From NCBI RefSeq assembly GCF_018325905.1, contig NZ_AP021901.1:4278001-4342000 (forward strand): DNA of 64,000 nt, written 5' to 3'. Source of the stretch: Pseudomonas sp. St316. GTDB lineage: Bacteria; Pseudomonadota; Gammaproteobacteria; Pseudomonadales; Pseudomonadaceae. The notes under the pieces were generated by a model, which was not told where the DNA came from, did no database searches, and saw nothing but the letters and a program-made list of their open reading frames with translations. Each line of letters opens with the position of its first letter. Within the stretch, counting starts at the first letter, position 1. Positions 21,906 through 29,385 of this stretch are shown piece after piece. Both the position numbers and the translations under genes were made by a program.

Positions 21906-22383
21906 GAACAACGAGGTCATCGACGAAACCTGGCACCTGCTGCCCAAGGACGCGACCTTCGATGGCATCTCCAACTGTGACGACCTGATCGTACCCCTGG
22001 CCCTGTGGCGCGATCATGCCCACGCCCTCAAGGCCCGCGACGGCGGCCTTGGCGTGTGGCTGGACGCCGACGAGGAAGCCGAGGAAATTGGCGACGACGC
22101 CAACCAGTTGCAGGTCATCGCCCTGAACTTCCCGGCCTTCACCGACGGGCGCAGCTACTCCAACGCCCGCCTGCTGCGTGACCGCTATGGTTTCAAGGGT
22201 GAATTGCGGGCCATTGGCGACGTACTGCGCGACCAGCTGTTCTACATGCGCCGCTGCGGCTTCGACGCCTTTGCCTTGCGTGCCGACAAAGACCCCTACG
22301 AAGCCCTCGAAAGCCTCAAGGACTTCTCGGTGACCTATCAGGCTGCCACTGACGAGCCGCTGCCGCTGTTCCGTCGTCGCTAA
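21889..22383 (+). CDS. DUF934 protein linked to sulfite reductase
   Basis: The start at 21889 (MQRIIKNNEVIDETWHLL) overlaps the cysI end. The 164-residue product has the DUF934 features LPAF-like (LNFPAFTDGRSYSNARLLRDRYGFKGELRAIGDV), RDQLFYMRRCGFDAFAL and a C-terminal acidic tail. The family is nearly always next to cysI or cysH and is thought to assist assimilatory sulfate reduction; its activity is unknown. An intrinsic terminator follows at 22397-22437. Confidence 0.93.
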   Translation: MQRIIKNNEVIDETWHLLPKDATFDGISNCDDLIVPLALWRDHAHALKARDGGLGVWLDADEEAEEIGDDANQLQVIALNFPAFTDGRSYSNARLLRDRYGFKGELRAIGDVLRDQLFYMRRCGFDAFALRADKDPYEALESLKDFSVTYQAATDEPLPLFRRR

Positions 22384-22396
22384 GATCTGACACATG

Positions 22397-22437
22397 AAAA
22401 AGCCCTGATCCGGGTGTACCGGTTCAGGGCTTTTTTG
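22397..22437 (+). terminator. Intrinsic terminator after cysI-DUF934
   Basis: AAAAGCCCTGATCCGG and CCGGTTCAGGGCTTTTTT form a strong stem (one small mismatch) with a short loop and end in a T-run. Confidence 0.93.
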
Positions 22438-22480
22438 TTGGGCATGATTTGCGCAAAATCTCGCAGCCCCGCCGAAACCA

Positions 22481-22573
22481 CTGTGGGAGCGAGCTTGCTC
22501 GCGATAGCGGAGGGACAGCTTGCGTCAATGGGGATGTGCCGCCGTCATCGCGAGCAAGCTCGCTCCCACAAGG
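22481..22573. repeat. REP pair
   Basis: Inverted doublet in the CTGTGGGAG-outward orientation, between the cysI-DUF934 terminator and converging sohB. Confidence 0.9.
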
Positions 22574-22615
22574 GGACACCCTATCCCCAATCCCGAGGAT
22601 ACCCGCCCCCCCGAA

Positions 22616-23647
22616 TTACCAGAACCGCTGCTGGGTCAAGCGGCTCCACCAACTGAGCAGCAGACGATCCACTGAACCGCTGGCCGCCATGCCGATGCGT
22701 TCCTGCAGGCTTTTGCGTTCGGCGTAGTGCAGGTGGTACAGCTCTGCCCCCTTGGCGCGCTCGGCCAGGTATTCATCGCTGGTTTTCAGCTCATCCACCA
22801 AGCCCTTGCCCTGGGCCGCGACACCCAACCAGACTTCACCGGTCGCCACTTCATCAATGGCCAGTTGCGGGCGGTAGTTGGACACGAAGTTCTTGAACAG
22901 CTCATGGGTGATGTCCAGGTCTTCCTGGAATTTCTCCCGGCCCTTCTCGGTATTTTCGCCGAACACCGTCAACGTGCGTTTGTATTCCCCAGCCGTCAAC
23001 ACTTCGAAATCAATGTCGTGTTTCTTCAGCAGCCGGTTGACGTTGGGCAATTGCGCGACGACGCCGATGGACCCCAGGATCGCGAAGGGAGCGCTGATGA
23101 TCTTCTCGCCGATGCACGCCATCATGTAGCCGCCGCTGGCCGCCACCTTGTCGATGCAGACCGTCAACGGCACGCCGGCCTGACGGATCCGCGCCAGTTG
23201 CGACGAGGCCAGGCCGTAGCTGTGGACCATGCCGCCGCCACTTTCCAGGCGCAGCACCACTTCATCCTTGGGCGTTGCCAGGGTCAGCAGCGCGGTGATT
23301 TCATGACGCAGGCTCTCGGTGGCCGAGGCCTTGATGTCACCGTCGAAATCCAGCACGAACACCCGGGGCTTGGCCGCCGGTTTGTCCTTGCTCTTCTTCC
23401 CGGCCTTTTCCGCCTTGCCTTCGGCCTTGCGCAGCGCCTTGAGCTGATCCTTGTCCAGCAACGTCTGTTCCAGACGCTCACGCAGCCCCTTGTAGAAATC
23501 GTTGAGCTTGCTCACCTGCAACTGGCCGGTCGACTTGCGTCGCCCCTTGCTGCGCAGCGCGGCAAAACTGGCCAGCACCACCAGGATGGCGATCACCAAC
23601 GTCACGGTCTTGGCCAGGAAACCGGCGTACTCGATGAAAAACTCCAC
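22616..23647 (-). CDS. sohB: Inner-membrane peptidase SohB (S49 family)
   Basis: A 343-residue protein with an N-terminal membrane anchor (residues 1-32), a Lys-rich linker containing EKAGKKSKDKPAAKP, and an S49 signal-peptide-peptidase domain. The Ser-Lys dyad is visible: Ser171 in DKVAASGGYMM and Lys223 in AGEYKRTL, spaced as in E. coli SohB. It probably cleaves membrane or periplasmic peptides with the catalytic domain outside the cytoplasm. Monocistronic and convergent with the cysI unit. Confidence 0.95.
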   Translation of the reverse strand: MEFFIEYAGFLAKTVTLVIAILVVLASFAALRSKGRRKSTGQLQVSKLNDFYKGLRERLEQTLLDKDQLKALRKAEGKAEKAGKKSKDKPAAKPRVFVLDFDGDIKASATESLRHEITALLTLATPKDEVVLRLESGGGMVHSYGLASSQLARIRQAGVPLTVCIDKVAASGGYMMACIGEKIISAPFAILGSIGVVAQLPNVNRLLKKHDIDFEVLTAGEYKRTLTVFGENTEKGREKFQEDLDITHELFKNFVSNYRPQLAIDEVATGEVWLGVAAQGKGLVDELKTSDEYLAERAKGAELYHLHYAERKSLQERIGMAASGSVDRLLLSWWSRLTQQRFW

Positions 23648-23810
23648 AGCAACTCCTTAAATGCAATGCGCCACTGAACGCAGGCGCGTAACGGTCCCAG
23701 CATACCCATGCGCCTGCGTCGCGACCAGTGATGAAACCGGTGGTTACCTTAACGCGAGCGAGGCAGGACAAGGCTGCAACGGGCATTTCAAACAAGCGTA
23801 TGTTTTTTCA

Positions 23811-23839
23811 TTGACAGCTCACCGCCATCCCCATAACCT
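23811..23839 (+). promoter_or_regulatory. Sigma70-type promoter for the phosphatase-SCP2 unit
   Basis: TTGACA at 23811-23816, a 17-base spacer and TAACCT at 23834-23839. It lies 35 bases ahead of the GTG start at 23874. Just upstream, AAACA-AGCGTA-TGTTT (about 23790-23805) is an inverted repeat that could bind a TetR-type repressor; that role is inferred. Confidence 0.55.
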
Positions 23840-23873
23840 CGCCAAACCTTCAACGTACCGGGATGACGCGGAC

Positions 23874-24584
23874 GTGGGCAGTATCTATCTGATTCGACAT
23901 GGCCAGGCCTCGTTTGGTGCGGACGACTACGATGTCCTTTCACCCAATGGCGCGCGCCAGGCGCAAGTGCTCGGCGACCACCTGGCGCAGCTTGGTGTCG
24001 TATTCGATCGCTGCCTCTCGGGTGACCTGCGTCGCCAACAGGATACCGCCATCGGCGCGCTGGGCCAGATGTCCGCCGCCGGATTGCCGGTTCCCGGGCT
24101 GGAAATCGACGCCGCGTTCAACGAGTTCGATGCCGACGCGGTCATTCGTGCCCTGCTGCCGGACATGCTCCCCCAGGAGCCCGAGGCGCTGCACATCCTG
24201 CGCAACGCCGCGCAGAACCGCACCGAATTCCAGCGCATCTTCGCACTGATCGTCGAGCGTTGGCTCAGCGGCCAGTATGACCCGCCGGGCCTGGAAAGCT
24301 GGCTGGGTTTCGTCGAACGGGTCCAGGCGGGCCTGCAGCGCATCCTGGAGCAAGCCGACAACACCCATAAGATCGCCGTGTTCACCTCCGGCGGCACCAT
24401 CACCGCCCTGCTCCACCTGATCACCCAGATACCGGCCCGACAGGCCTTCGAACTGAACTGGCAAATCGTCAACACCTCGCTCAACCACCTGAAATTCAGG
24501 GGCAGCGAGGTGGCCCTGGCTTCCTTCAACAGCCATGCCCACCTGCAACTGCTGAAGGCCCCGGACCTCATCACCTTTCGCTGA
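23874..24584 (+). CDS. Histidine phosphatase family protein
   Basis: The GTG start at 23874 (VGSIYLIRHGQASFG) puts the phosphohistidine motif RHG near the N-terminus, as expected for the family; no ATG fits. The 236-residue product has the second conserved His region in AVFTSGGTITALLHLI. The fold is phosphoglycerate mutase/acid phosphatase-like; the substrate is unknown. The SCP2 gene follows by 51 bases. In pseudomonads this pairing is often close to lipid-metabolism genes, so a lipid-related role is possible. Confidence 0.85.
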   Translation: MGSIYLIRHGQASFGADDYDVLSPNGARQAQVLGDHLAQLGVVFDRCLSGDLRRQQDTAIGALGQMSAAGLPVPGLEIDAAFNEFDADAVIRALLPDMLPQEPEALHILRNAAQNRTEFQRIFALIVERWLSGQYDPPGLESWLGFVERVQAGLQRILEQADNTHKIAVFTSGGTITALLHLITQIPARQAFELNWQIVNTSLNHLKFRGSEVALASFNSHAHLQLLKAPDLITFR

Positions 24585-24635
24585 GTCCGGATTACTGTAG
24601 ACCCTTGCTGTACCACCCAAATAAGGATCGAAACC

Positions 24636-24950
24636 ATGACCACCGTAGCCGACGCCGTACAAGCCATGAAAGCCAAGTTCAACCCAGCCGCCGCTTCCGG
24701 CCTGGACCTGGTATTCGGTTTCCGCATCGACGATACCAAGAATTTCTCGCTGGTCGTCAAGGACAGCACCTGCGAGCTGCTGGAAGGTGAAAACCCGGAC
24801 GCCCAGGTGACCCTGGTGATGGACGGCGAAACCCTGCAAGGCATCGTCGACGGCAGCACCGACGGCATGCAAGCGTTCATGGGCGGCAAGCTGCGCACCG
24901 AAGGCGACATGATGCTGGCCATGAAACTGTCCGAGCTGTTCCCAAGCTGA
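24636..24950 (+). CDS. SCP2 sterol-binding domain protein
   Basis: A 104-residue stand-alone SCP2 domain (MTTVADAVQAMKAKFNPAAA to AMKLSELFPS), which forms a hydrophobic tunnel for fatty acyl or similar lipids. The conserved GKLRTEGDMMLAMKL segment is present near the C-terminus. It has an AAGGATCGAAACC ribosome-binding region and is probably cotranscribed with the phosphatase. A terminator follows at 24989. Confidence 0.93.
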   Translation: MTTVADAVQAMKAKFNPAAASGLDLVFGFRIDDTKNFSLVVKDSTCELLEGENPDAQVTLVMDGETLQGIVDGSTDGMQAFMGGKLRTEGDMMLAMKLSELFPS

Positions 24951-24988
24951 GACCGCGCTCGCGTGCTTCGCGAGCCGTTGGTTGCAAA

Positions 24989-25022
24989 CGAATCCCGCCC
25001 CTGTGGCGGGATTCGTGTTTTT
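24989..25022 (+). terminator. Intrinsic terminator after the SCP2 gene
   Basis: CGAATCCCGCC-CCTGT-GGCGGGATTCG is an 11-bp perfect stem followed by TGTTTTTA. Confidence 0.9.
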
Positions 25023-25168
25023 ACCCTCCGCTGATTTTTGCATTGCCCTCACAACCTTGATCCCTGTCAGTGGTCGCTCCTCCCCCAGCCGCTAACGTAG
25101 CGCTTCCATCAAAGCCAGGGACGGCTCCTCGGAAGCTGGTACCGGCTCATCTCAAGGAAGAGAGACTC

Positions 25169-26887
25169 ATGCCCACACTGAAGATCATTTTGCTGTCGAG
25201 CGCCTTCAACGGCCTGACCCAACGCGCCTGGCTGGACCTGCGCGAGGCCGGCTATCGCCCCAGCGTGGTGCTGTTCACCGACCCGGACTCGGTCTGCCGG
25301 CAAATCGAAGAAAGCGGCGCCGACCTGGTGATCTGCCCGTTCCTCAAGGACCGCGTACCCGAGCAGTTATGGCGCAATCCGCGGCGCCCGGTGGTGATCA
25401 TTCATCCCGCCATTGTCGGCGACCGCGGCGCCAGCGCCCTGGACTGGGCAATCACCCGGCAGCCCAAGCGCTGGGGCGTCACGGCATTGCAGGCAGTAGA
25501 GGAAATGGACGCCGGCCCAGTCTGGGCCACTTGTGAATTCGACCTGCCCCACGGCCTGCGCAAATCCGAGCTGTATAACGGCCCGGTCAGTGACGCTGCT
25601 ATCCATTGCATCCGCGAGGTTGTGAAAAAACACCTCGACGGTTTCATCCCGGTGCCACTGGACTATGGCAATCATGACGTGGTCGGACGCCTGCAACCGA
25701 ACATGACCCAGGCCCATCGCACCTTCAGCTGGCACGACAACACCGGTTTCATCAAACGCTGCATCGACGCCGCCGACGGTCAACCCGGAGTACTGGCGAG
25801 CCTGGCCGGCGAACAGTTTTACCTGTACGACGCCCATCCAGACGTTCGCCGCGGCCTGCCCGGTGAACTGCTGGCCGTGCGTGATGATGCGGTGTTGGTG
25901 GCGACAGGGGATGCAAGCCTGTGGATCGGTGCCCTGCGCCGCAAACCGCAGCCCGGCGAACAGACCTTCAAGCGCCCGGCGCGCCATGTTTTGTCGAACC
26001 ACCTCGAAGGCGTTCCAGTGCTCGACGGTTCCCTGGCCCGCCAGCCGTTCAGCGATGAGCCTTATCAACCCATTCGCTACCGGGAATGCGGCCATGTGGG
26101 CGAACTGACGTTCGAGTTCTACAACGGGGCGATGAGCACTGAACAATGTCAGCGCCTGGTGGACGCACTGCGCTGGGCCAAGTCCCGGGACACCGAGGTG
26201 CTGTTGATCCGCGGCGGGCGTGGCAGTTTTTCCAACGGCGTGCACCTGAACGTTATCCAGGCCGCCGCCGAACCCGGCCTGGAAGCCTGGGCCAACATCC
26301 AAGCCATCGATGACGTCTGCATGGAGCTGTTCAGCGCCCGGCAACTGGTGGTCAGTGGCCTGACGGGAAACGCCGGGGCCGGCGGTGTGATGTTGGCTTT
26401 GGCGGCCGATATCGTGCTGGCGCGCCGCGACATTGTGCTCAACCCGCATTACGCGACCATGGGCCTGTATGGCTCCGAATACTGGACCTACAGCCTGCCC
26501 CGGGCGGTCGGCCCGGACATGGCCTGGAAGCTCACCCAAAACTGCCTGCCCATCAGTGCGCTGCAAGCGTTGCGCTATGGCATGGTCCAGGAGATCGGGC
26601 CACGCTGCCCCGACGAGTTCGGCCTGTGGCTGCTGCAACGTGCCAACCGTGCGCTGCTCGATCCGAACTATGAAAGCATCCGGATTCGCAAGGCCGAACG
26701 GAGCCTGTCAGCCATCCAGGCGTGCCGCGAGGGTGAACTCACGCAGATGCGGCAGGACATGGTGGACAACCGTCACGGCTTCGCCGACAAGTGCAGAGGT
26801 TTCGTCTTCAAGCACAAGGCCTGCCGCACGCCAGAACGCCTGGTTGCCCCTTGGGCGCGAACAGCGCAGGTCCCAGCTGTCCAATAA
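25169..26887 (+). CDS. HoxX-like protein (formyl-THF hydrolase/transferase plus enoyl-CoA hydratase domain)
   Basis: The start at 25169 follows AAGGAAGAGAG and gives 572 residues. The N-terminal half is a formyltransferase fold with IIHPAIVGDRGASALDWAI, which carries the HPG-like and GDRG signature of HoxX. The C-terminal half, from about residue 300, is an enoyl-CoA hydratase/crotonase fold with RGGRGSFSNGVHLNVIQA and TGNAGAGGVMLALAADIVLA. HoxX of [NiFe]-hydrogenase producers releases carbon monoxide from formyl-tetrahydrofolate for the active-site ligand. No hydrogenase gene is present in this window, so another role is possible. The LysR gene follows 63 bases downstream on the same strand. 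Confidence 0.88.
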   Translation: MPTLKIILLSSAFNGLTQRAWLDLREAGYRPSVVLFTDPDSVCRQIEESGADLVICPFLKDRVPEQLWRNPRRPVVIIHPAIVGDRGASALDWAITRQPKRWGVTALQAVEEMDAGPVWATCEFDLPHGLRKSELYNGPVSDAAIHCIREVVKKHLDGFIPVPLDYGNHDVVGRLQPNMTQAHRTFSWHDNTGFIKRCIDAADGQPGVLASLAGEQFYLYDAHPDVRRGLPGELLAVRDDAVLVATGDASLWIGALRRKPQPGEQTFKRPARHVLSNHLEGVPVLDGSLARQPFSDEPYQPIRYRECGHVGELTFEFYNGAMSTEQCQRLVDALRWAKSRDTEVLLIRGGRGSFSNGVHLNVIQAAAEPGLEAWANIQAIDDVCMELFSARQLVVSGLTGNAGAGGVMLALAADIVLARRDIVLNPHYATMGLYGSEYWTYSLPRAVGPDMAWKLTQNCLPISALQALRYGMVQEIGPRCPDEFGLWLLQRANRALLDPNYESIRIRKAERSLSAIQACREGELTQMRQDMVDNRHGFADKCRGFVFKHKACRTPERLVAPWARTAQVPAVQ

Positions 26888-26950
26888 TGTCCGGTATCGG
26901 CGAGGCGCGGCAGCTCTTACAATGCCCGCTTCCCCCGCTTCGGCCTGAAC

Positions 26951-27814
26951 ATGGACATCGACCTCGCCCGCACCTTCCTGGAAATCGTCCGCCACGGCAG
27001 CCTCGCTGCGGCGGCCGAAAAGCTGCACGTGACCCAGACGGCGATCACCGCCCGGGTGCAGAAGCTCGAAAGCCAGCTCGGCTGCGCGCTGTTCGTACGC
27101 AACCGTGCCGGCGCGCGCTTGACCAGCGACGGTGAGGCGTTTGTGGTCTACGCCAACCAGCTCGTGCAGACCTGGGAAGCGGCCCGTCGGGACCTGCCAC
27201 TGCCCGAGGGCTATCGCAACGTCTTGCACCTGGGGGGCGAGGTCAGCCTGTGCAATCCCTTGATGCTTGCCTGGGCCGGCGAACTGCGCCAGAAAATTCC
27301 CGGCCATGCCCTGCGCATGGACATCCGCGACGGCGAGAAACTGCTGCAACAGCTGGAGCTGGGCCTGCTGGACGCGGCGGTGGTGTATCAACCCGAATAC
27401 TGGCCGCGCCTGCAGGTAGAACAGCTGCTGGAAGAGAAACTCATCCTGGTACGCCTGGCCGCCCGTCCCGAGCCCTACGTGTACATCGACTGGAGTGCTG
27501 ACTTCCGGCGCCAACACGACACCGCGCTACCAGACAAGGCCAAGGCCGCCGTGACCTTCAACCTCGGCCCCCTGGCCCTGCAGTACATCCTGGAAAACGG
27601 CGGCAGCGGCTACTTCCGCACGCGGGTCGTGCAGAGCTACCTGGACAGCGGCATCCTGGAGCGGGTGCCCAAGGCACCGGAATTCAACTACCCCACCTAC
27701 CTGGTCTACTCCCGCGATCGGGATTCAGCGGCGTTGCAGCAGGCATTCGAGGTGTTGCGAGAGATCGTCAAGACCGGCAGCGACTGGTCGCAGCGCTGGG
27801 ATCCACTGACCTGA
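26951..27814 (+). CDS. LysR-family transcriptional regulator
   Basis: 287 residues with an N-terminal winged helix-turn-helix (FLEIVRHGSLAAAAEKLHVTQTAITARVQKLE, given here as the family's defining segment at residues 9-40) and a substrate-binding domain. It lies downstream of, and parallel to, the HoxX-like gene, rather than divergent as usual for LysR pairs, so its target is uncertain. Confidence 0.93.
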   Translation: MDIDLARTFLEIVRHGSLAAAAEKLHVTQTAITARVQKLESQLGCALFVRNRAGARLTSDGEAFVVYANQLVQTWEAARRDLPLPEGYRNVLHLGGEVSLCNPLMLAWAGELRQKIPGHALRMDIRDGEKLLQQLELGLLDAAVVYQPEYWPRLQVEQLLEEKLILVRLAARPEPYVYIDWSADFRRQHDTALPDKAKAAVTFNLGPLALQYILENGGSGYFRTRVVQSYLDSGILERVPKAPEFNYPTYLVYSRDRDSAALQQAFEVLREIVKTGSDWSQRWDPLT

Positions 27815-27839
27815 GTTTGTGAGGGTGAGGTCCTCGCCC

Positions 27840-27870
27840 AAAAAGCCCTTCGCAACACGAAGGGCCTTCA
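27840..27870 (-). terminator. Terminator between converging LysR and DUF465 genes
   Basis: On the minus strand GGCCCTTCGTGTTGCGAAGGGC is followed by TTTTT, a good intrinsic terminator for the DUF465 gene. The plus-strand side ends GGGCCTTCA and is weaker. Confidence 0.85.
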
Positions 27871-27887
27871 CAGGTTCGGTCCCGGGG

Positions 27888-28124
27888 CTAGCGCTGCATC
27901 TGAGCCACGATCTCGTCCTTGACCAGTAATCGCTTCTTCTTGAGCGCCTCCAAAGCATCGTCGGACAGGGCGCCAGAGGATGGTTTCTCGGCTTCGACCA
28001 CCTCGGCATCAAGTTGGGAATATTTTTGAATTAACGAGTCGAGCCTTGGATTCTCGCTGCGTTTCTGCTGGATGTGGTCTTTTGTGCATTTGAGATCCTG
28101 GCACAAATCGTGAGACACCGGCAT
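27888..28124 (-). CDS. YdcH/DUF465 family small coiled-coil protein
   Basis: The start at 28124 is set by a textbook AAGGAGG site. The product has 78 residues (MPVSHDLCQDLKCTKDHIQQ ... KKRLLVKDEIVAQMQR). DUF465 proteins are short helical hairpins with a Lys-rich KKKRLLVKDEI end, as seen here. Function unknown. It is divergent from the DUF4142 gene, and the 217-base gap holds both promoters. Confidence 0.9.
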   Translation of the reverse strand: MPVSHDLCQDLKCTKDHIQQKRSENPRLDSLIQKYSQLDAEVVEAEKPSSGALSDDALEALKKKRLLVKDEIVAQMQR

Positions 28125-28341
28125 GGAACACCTCCTTCGATGGGTCGGTGGCAGACGCCCTTGCGGCGCCCGTCGATTATCAGGATGGCCTCCTCGACAG
28201 GGTTCTGTCGACCGCCAATCCGACCAGCGGTGACCGTTCGTCGTACCGGATCGCTTGGCGATCAAACCTTTGCCGGTGCGTCGCCCTCCATTGAACAGAG
28301 ACGACAAGAATCGCTCGTTCAACCTGTGTGGAGACTTACCT

Positions 28342-28863
28342 ATGGACAGATTCACCCTGCGTCAACTCGGCCTGGCAGTTGCCCTGAGTAGCAGCATGGG
28401 CATGGCATGGGCCGCGACTTCCAACGACTTTGTCGACAACGCGGCGGCCGGTGGCATTGCGGAAATCGAGACCAGCAAACTGGCCTTGGAAAAAAGCCAA
28501 TCGGCGGACATCAAGGCATTCGCCAACAAGATGATCACCGACCACACCAAGGCCAACGAAGAGTTGAAAGCCCTGGCGCAAAAACATGACATCGAAGTAC
28601 CCGACGACACCACGTTGATGAAAAAAGCCAAGGCGAAGATTCTCGACGTGCGCGATGAGTCTTTTGATGCGGCCTACGCCAACAACCAGGTCAAGGCCCA
28701 CGAAGAAACCATCGTCCTGTTCAAAAAAGAAGCCGAAACCGTTACCGACGACAAGAAGGCTGGCAATACCGAACTCAAGGCCTTCGCCCAGAAGATGCTG
28801 CCAGACCTGCAACATCACCTGGAAGCGGCCAAGAAACTTCAGGCTGCGCATCCAAGCAAGTAG
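28342..28863 (+). CDS. DUF4142 periplasmic protein
   Basis: The start at 28342 (MDRFTLRQLGLAVALSSSMG) provides a signal peptide ending near MAWAA, so the in-frame sequence upstream is excluded. The mature part is an all-helical DUF4142 domain (ferritin-like bundle) with the typical GGIAEIETSKLALEKSQSAD, FANKMITDHTKANEELKALA and FAQKMLPDLQHHLEAAKKL segments. The family is common in pseudomonads and often stress-induced; its role is unknown. Confidence 0.93.
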   Translation: MDRFTLRQLGLAVALSSSMGMAWAATSNDFVDNAAAGGIAEIETSKLALEKSQSADIKAFANKMITDHTKANEELKALAQKHDIEVPDDTTLMKKAKAKILDVRDESFDAAYANNQVKAHEETIVLFKKEAETVTDDKKAGNTELKAFAQKMLPDLQHHLEAAKKLQAAHPSK

Positions 28864-28917
28864 AGCGAGGCACCAAAGAGCCCGACGCTTGAGTCGCCGG
28901 GCACCGCTCACTTAATG

Positions 28918-28958
28918 AAAAACGGCGCTTCCCTTGAAAGGGGGGCGCCGTTTTTTTT
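28918..28958 (+). terminator. Intrinsic terminator after the DUF4142 gene
   Basis: AACGGCGC(TTCCC) and (GGGGGG)CGCCGTT form a GC-rich stem followed by eight T residues. Confidence 0.93.
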
Positions 28959-28971
28959 AAAAAGCGCCTCT

Positions 28972-29063
28972 CCTGTGGGAGTGAGCTTGCTCGCGATAGC
29001 GGTGGTTCAGTCACACGGATGTCGAATTTGCCACGGTCATCGCGAGCAAGCTCGCTCCTACAA
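28972..29063. repeat. REP pair
   Basis: Inverted doublet in the CTGTGGGAG-outward orientation with minor changes (GAGTGAGCTTGCTCGCGAT and CTCGCTCCTACA). Confidence 0.88.
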
Positions 29064-29091
29064 TCGATCTGTGTTGCACATCCTTCATGGG

Positions 29092-29289
29092 CTAGCCGCC
29101 ATCGGTGTCGATATCAGCGTCAGTATCCTCGCCAGATTTCGGCCGATCCGGTTCAGGCTTGAAGCCGGGGCTGAAGTCGTTGTCATTGTCCTTATGACGA
29201 TTCTTCTGATCGACCTCAGTGGCGGCGCTCTGGGCCTGATCCGCCCCGGCAGGGCGCAGTGGCTGGGTGTTTGCTGGATCGTCGCTCAT
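29092..29289 (-). CDS. Small acidic hydrophilic protein
   Basis: The start at 29289 (MSDDPANTQPLRPAGADQ) follows GAGGTG five bases upstream. The 65 residues are almost entirely polar, with Asp/Asn/Lys-rich stretches (DQKNRHKDNDNDFSPGFK and EDTDADIDTDGG) and no hydrophobic core, so it is probably disordered. It lies after the kinase gene's convergent REP. Function unknown; the ribosome-binding site and lack of a competing gene argue that it is translated. Confidence 0.6.
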   Translation of the reverse strand: MSDDPANTQPLRPAGADQAQSAATEVDQKNRHKDNDNDFSPGFKPEPDRPKSGEDTDADIDTDGG

Positions 29290-29385
29290 AGGCACCTCGT
29301 TCATGGATAAGACGGATGAATGACCGGTCTTGAGTATTCGAAGGTGACACAACGGCTTGAGTTCCATTTTGTCAGGACCCCGCGA

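Noticed and set aside
20079..21974. A 631-codon open frame on the minus strand opposite cysI
   Set aside because: cysI has its siroheme/Fe-S motifs intact; the antisense frame is a codon-bias shadow.
29092..29367. Longer start (91 residues) for the acidic protein
   Set aside because: The ATG at 29289 has a GAGGTG ribosome-binding site; the longer version has none and adds sequence unlike the rest.
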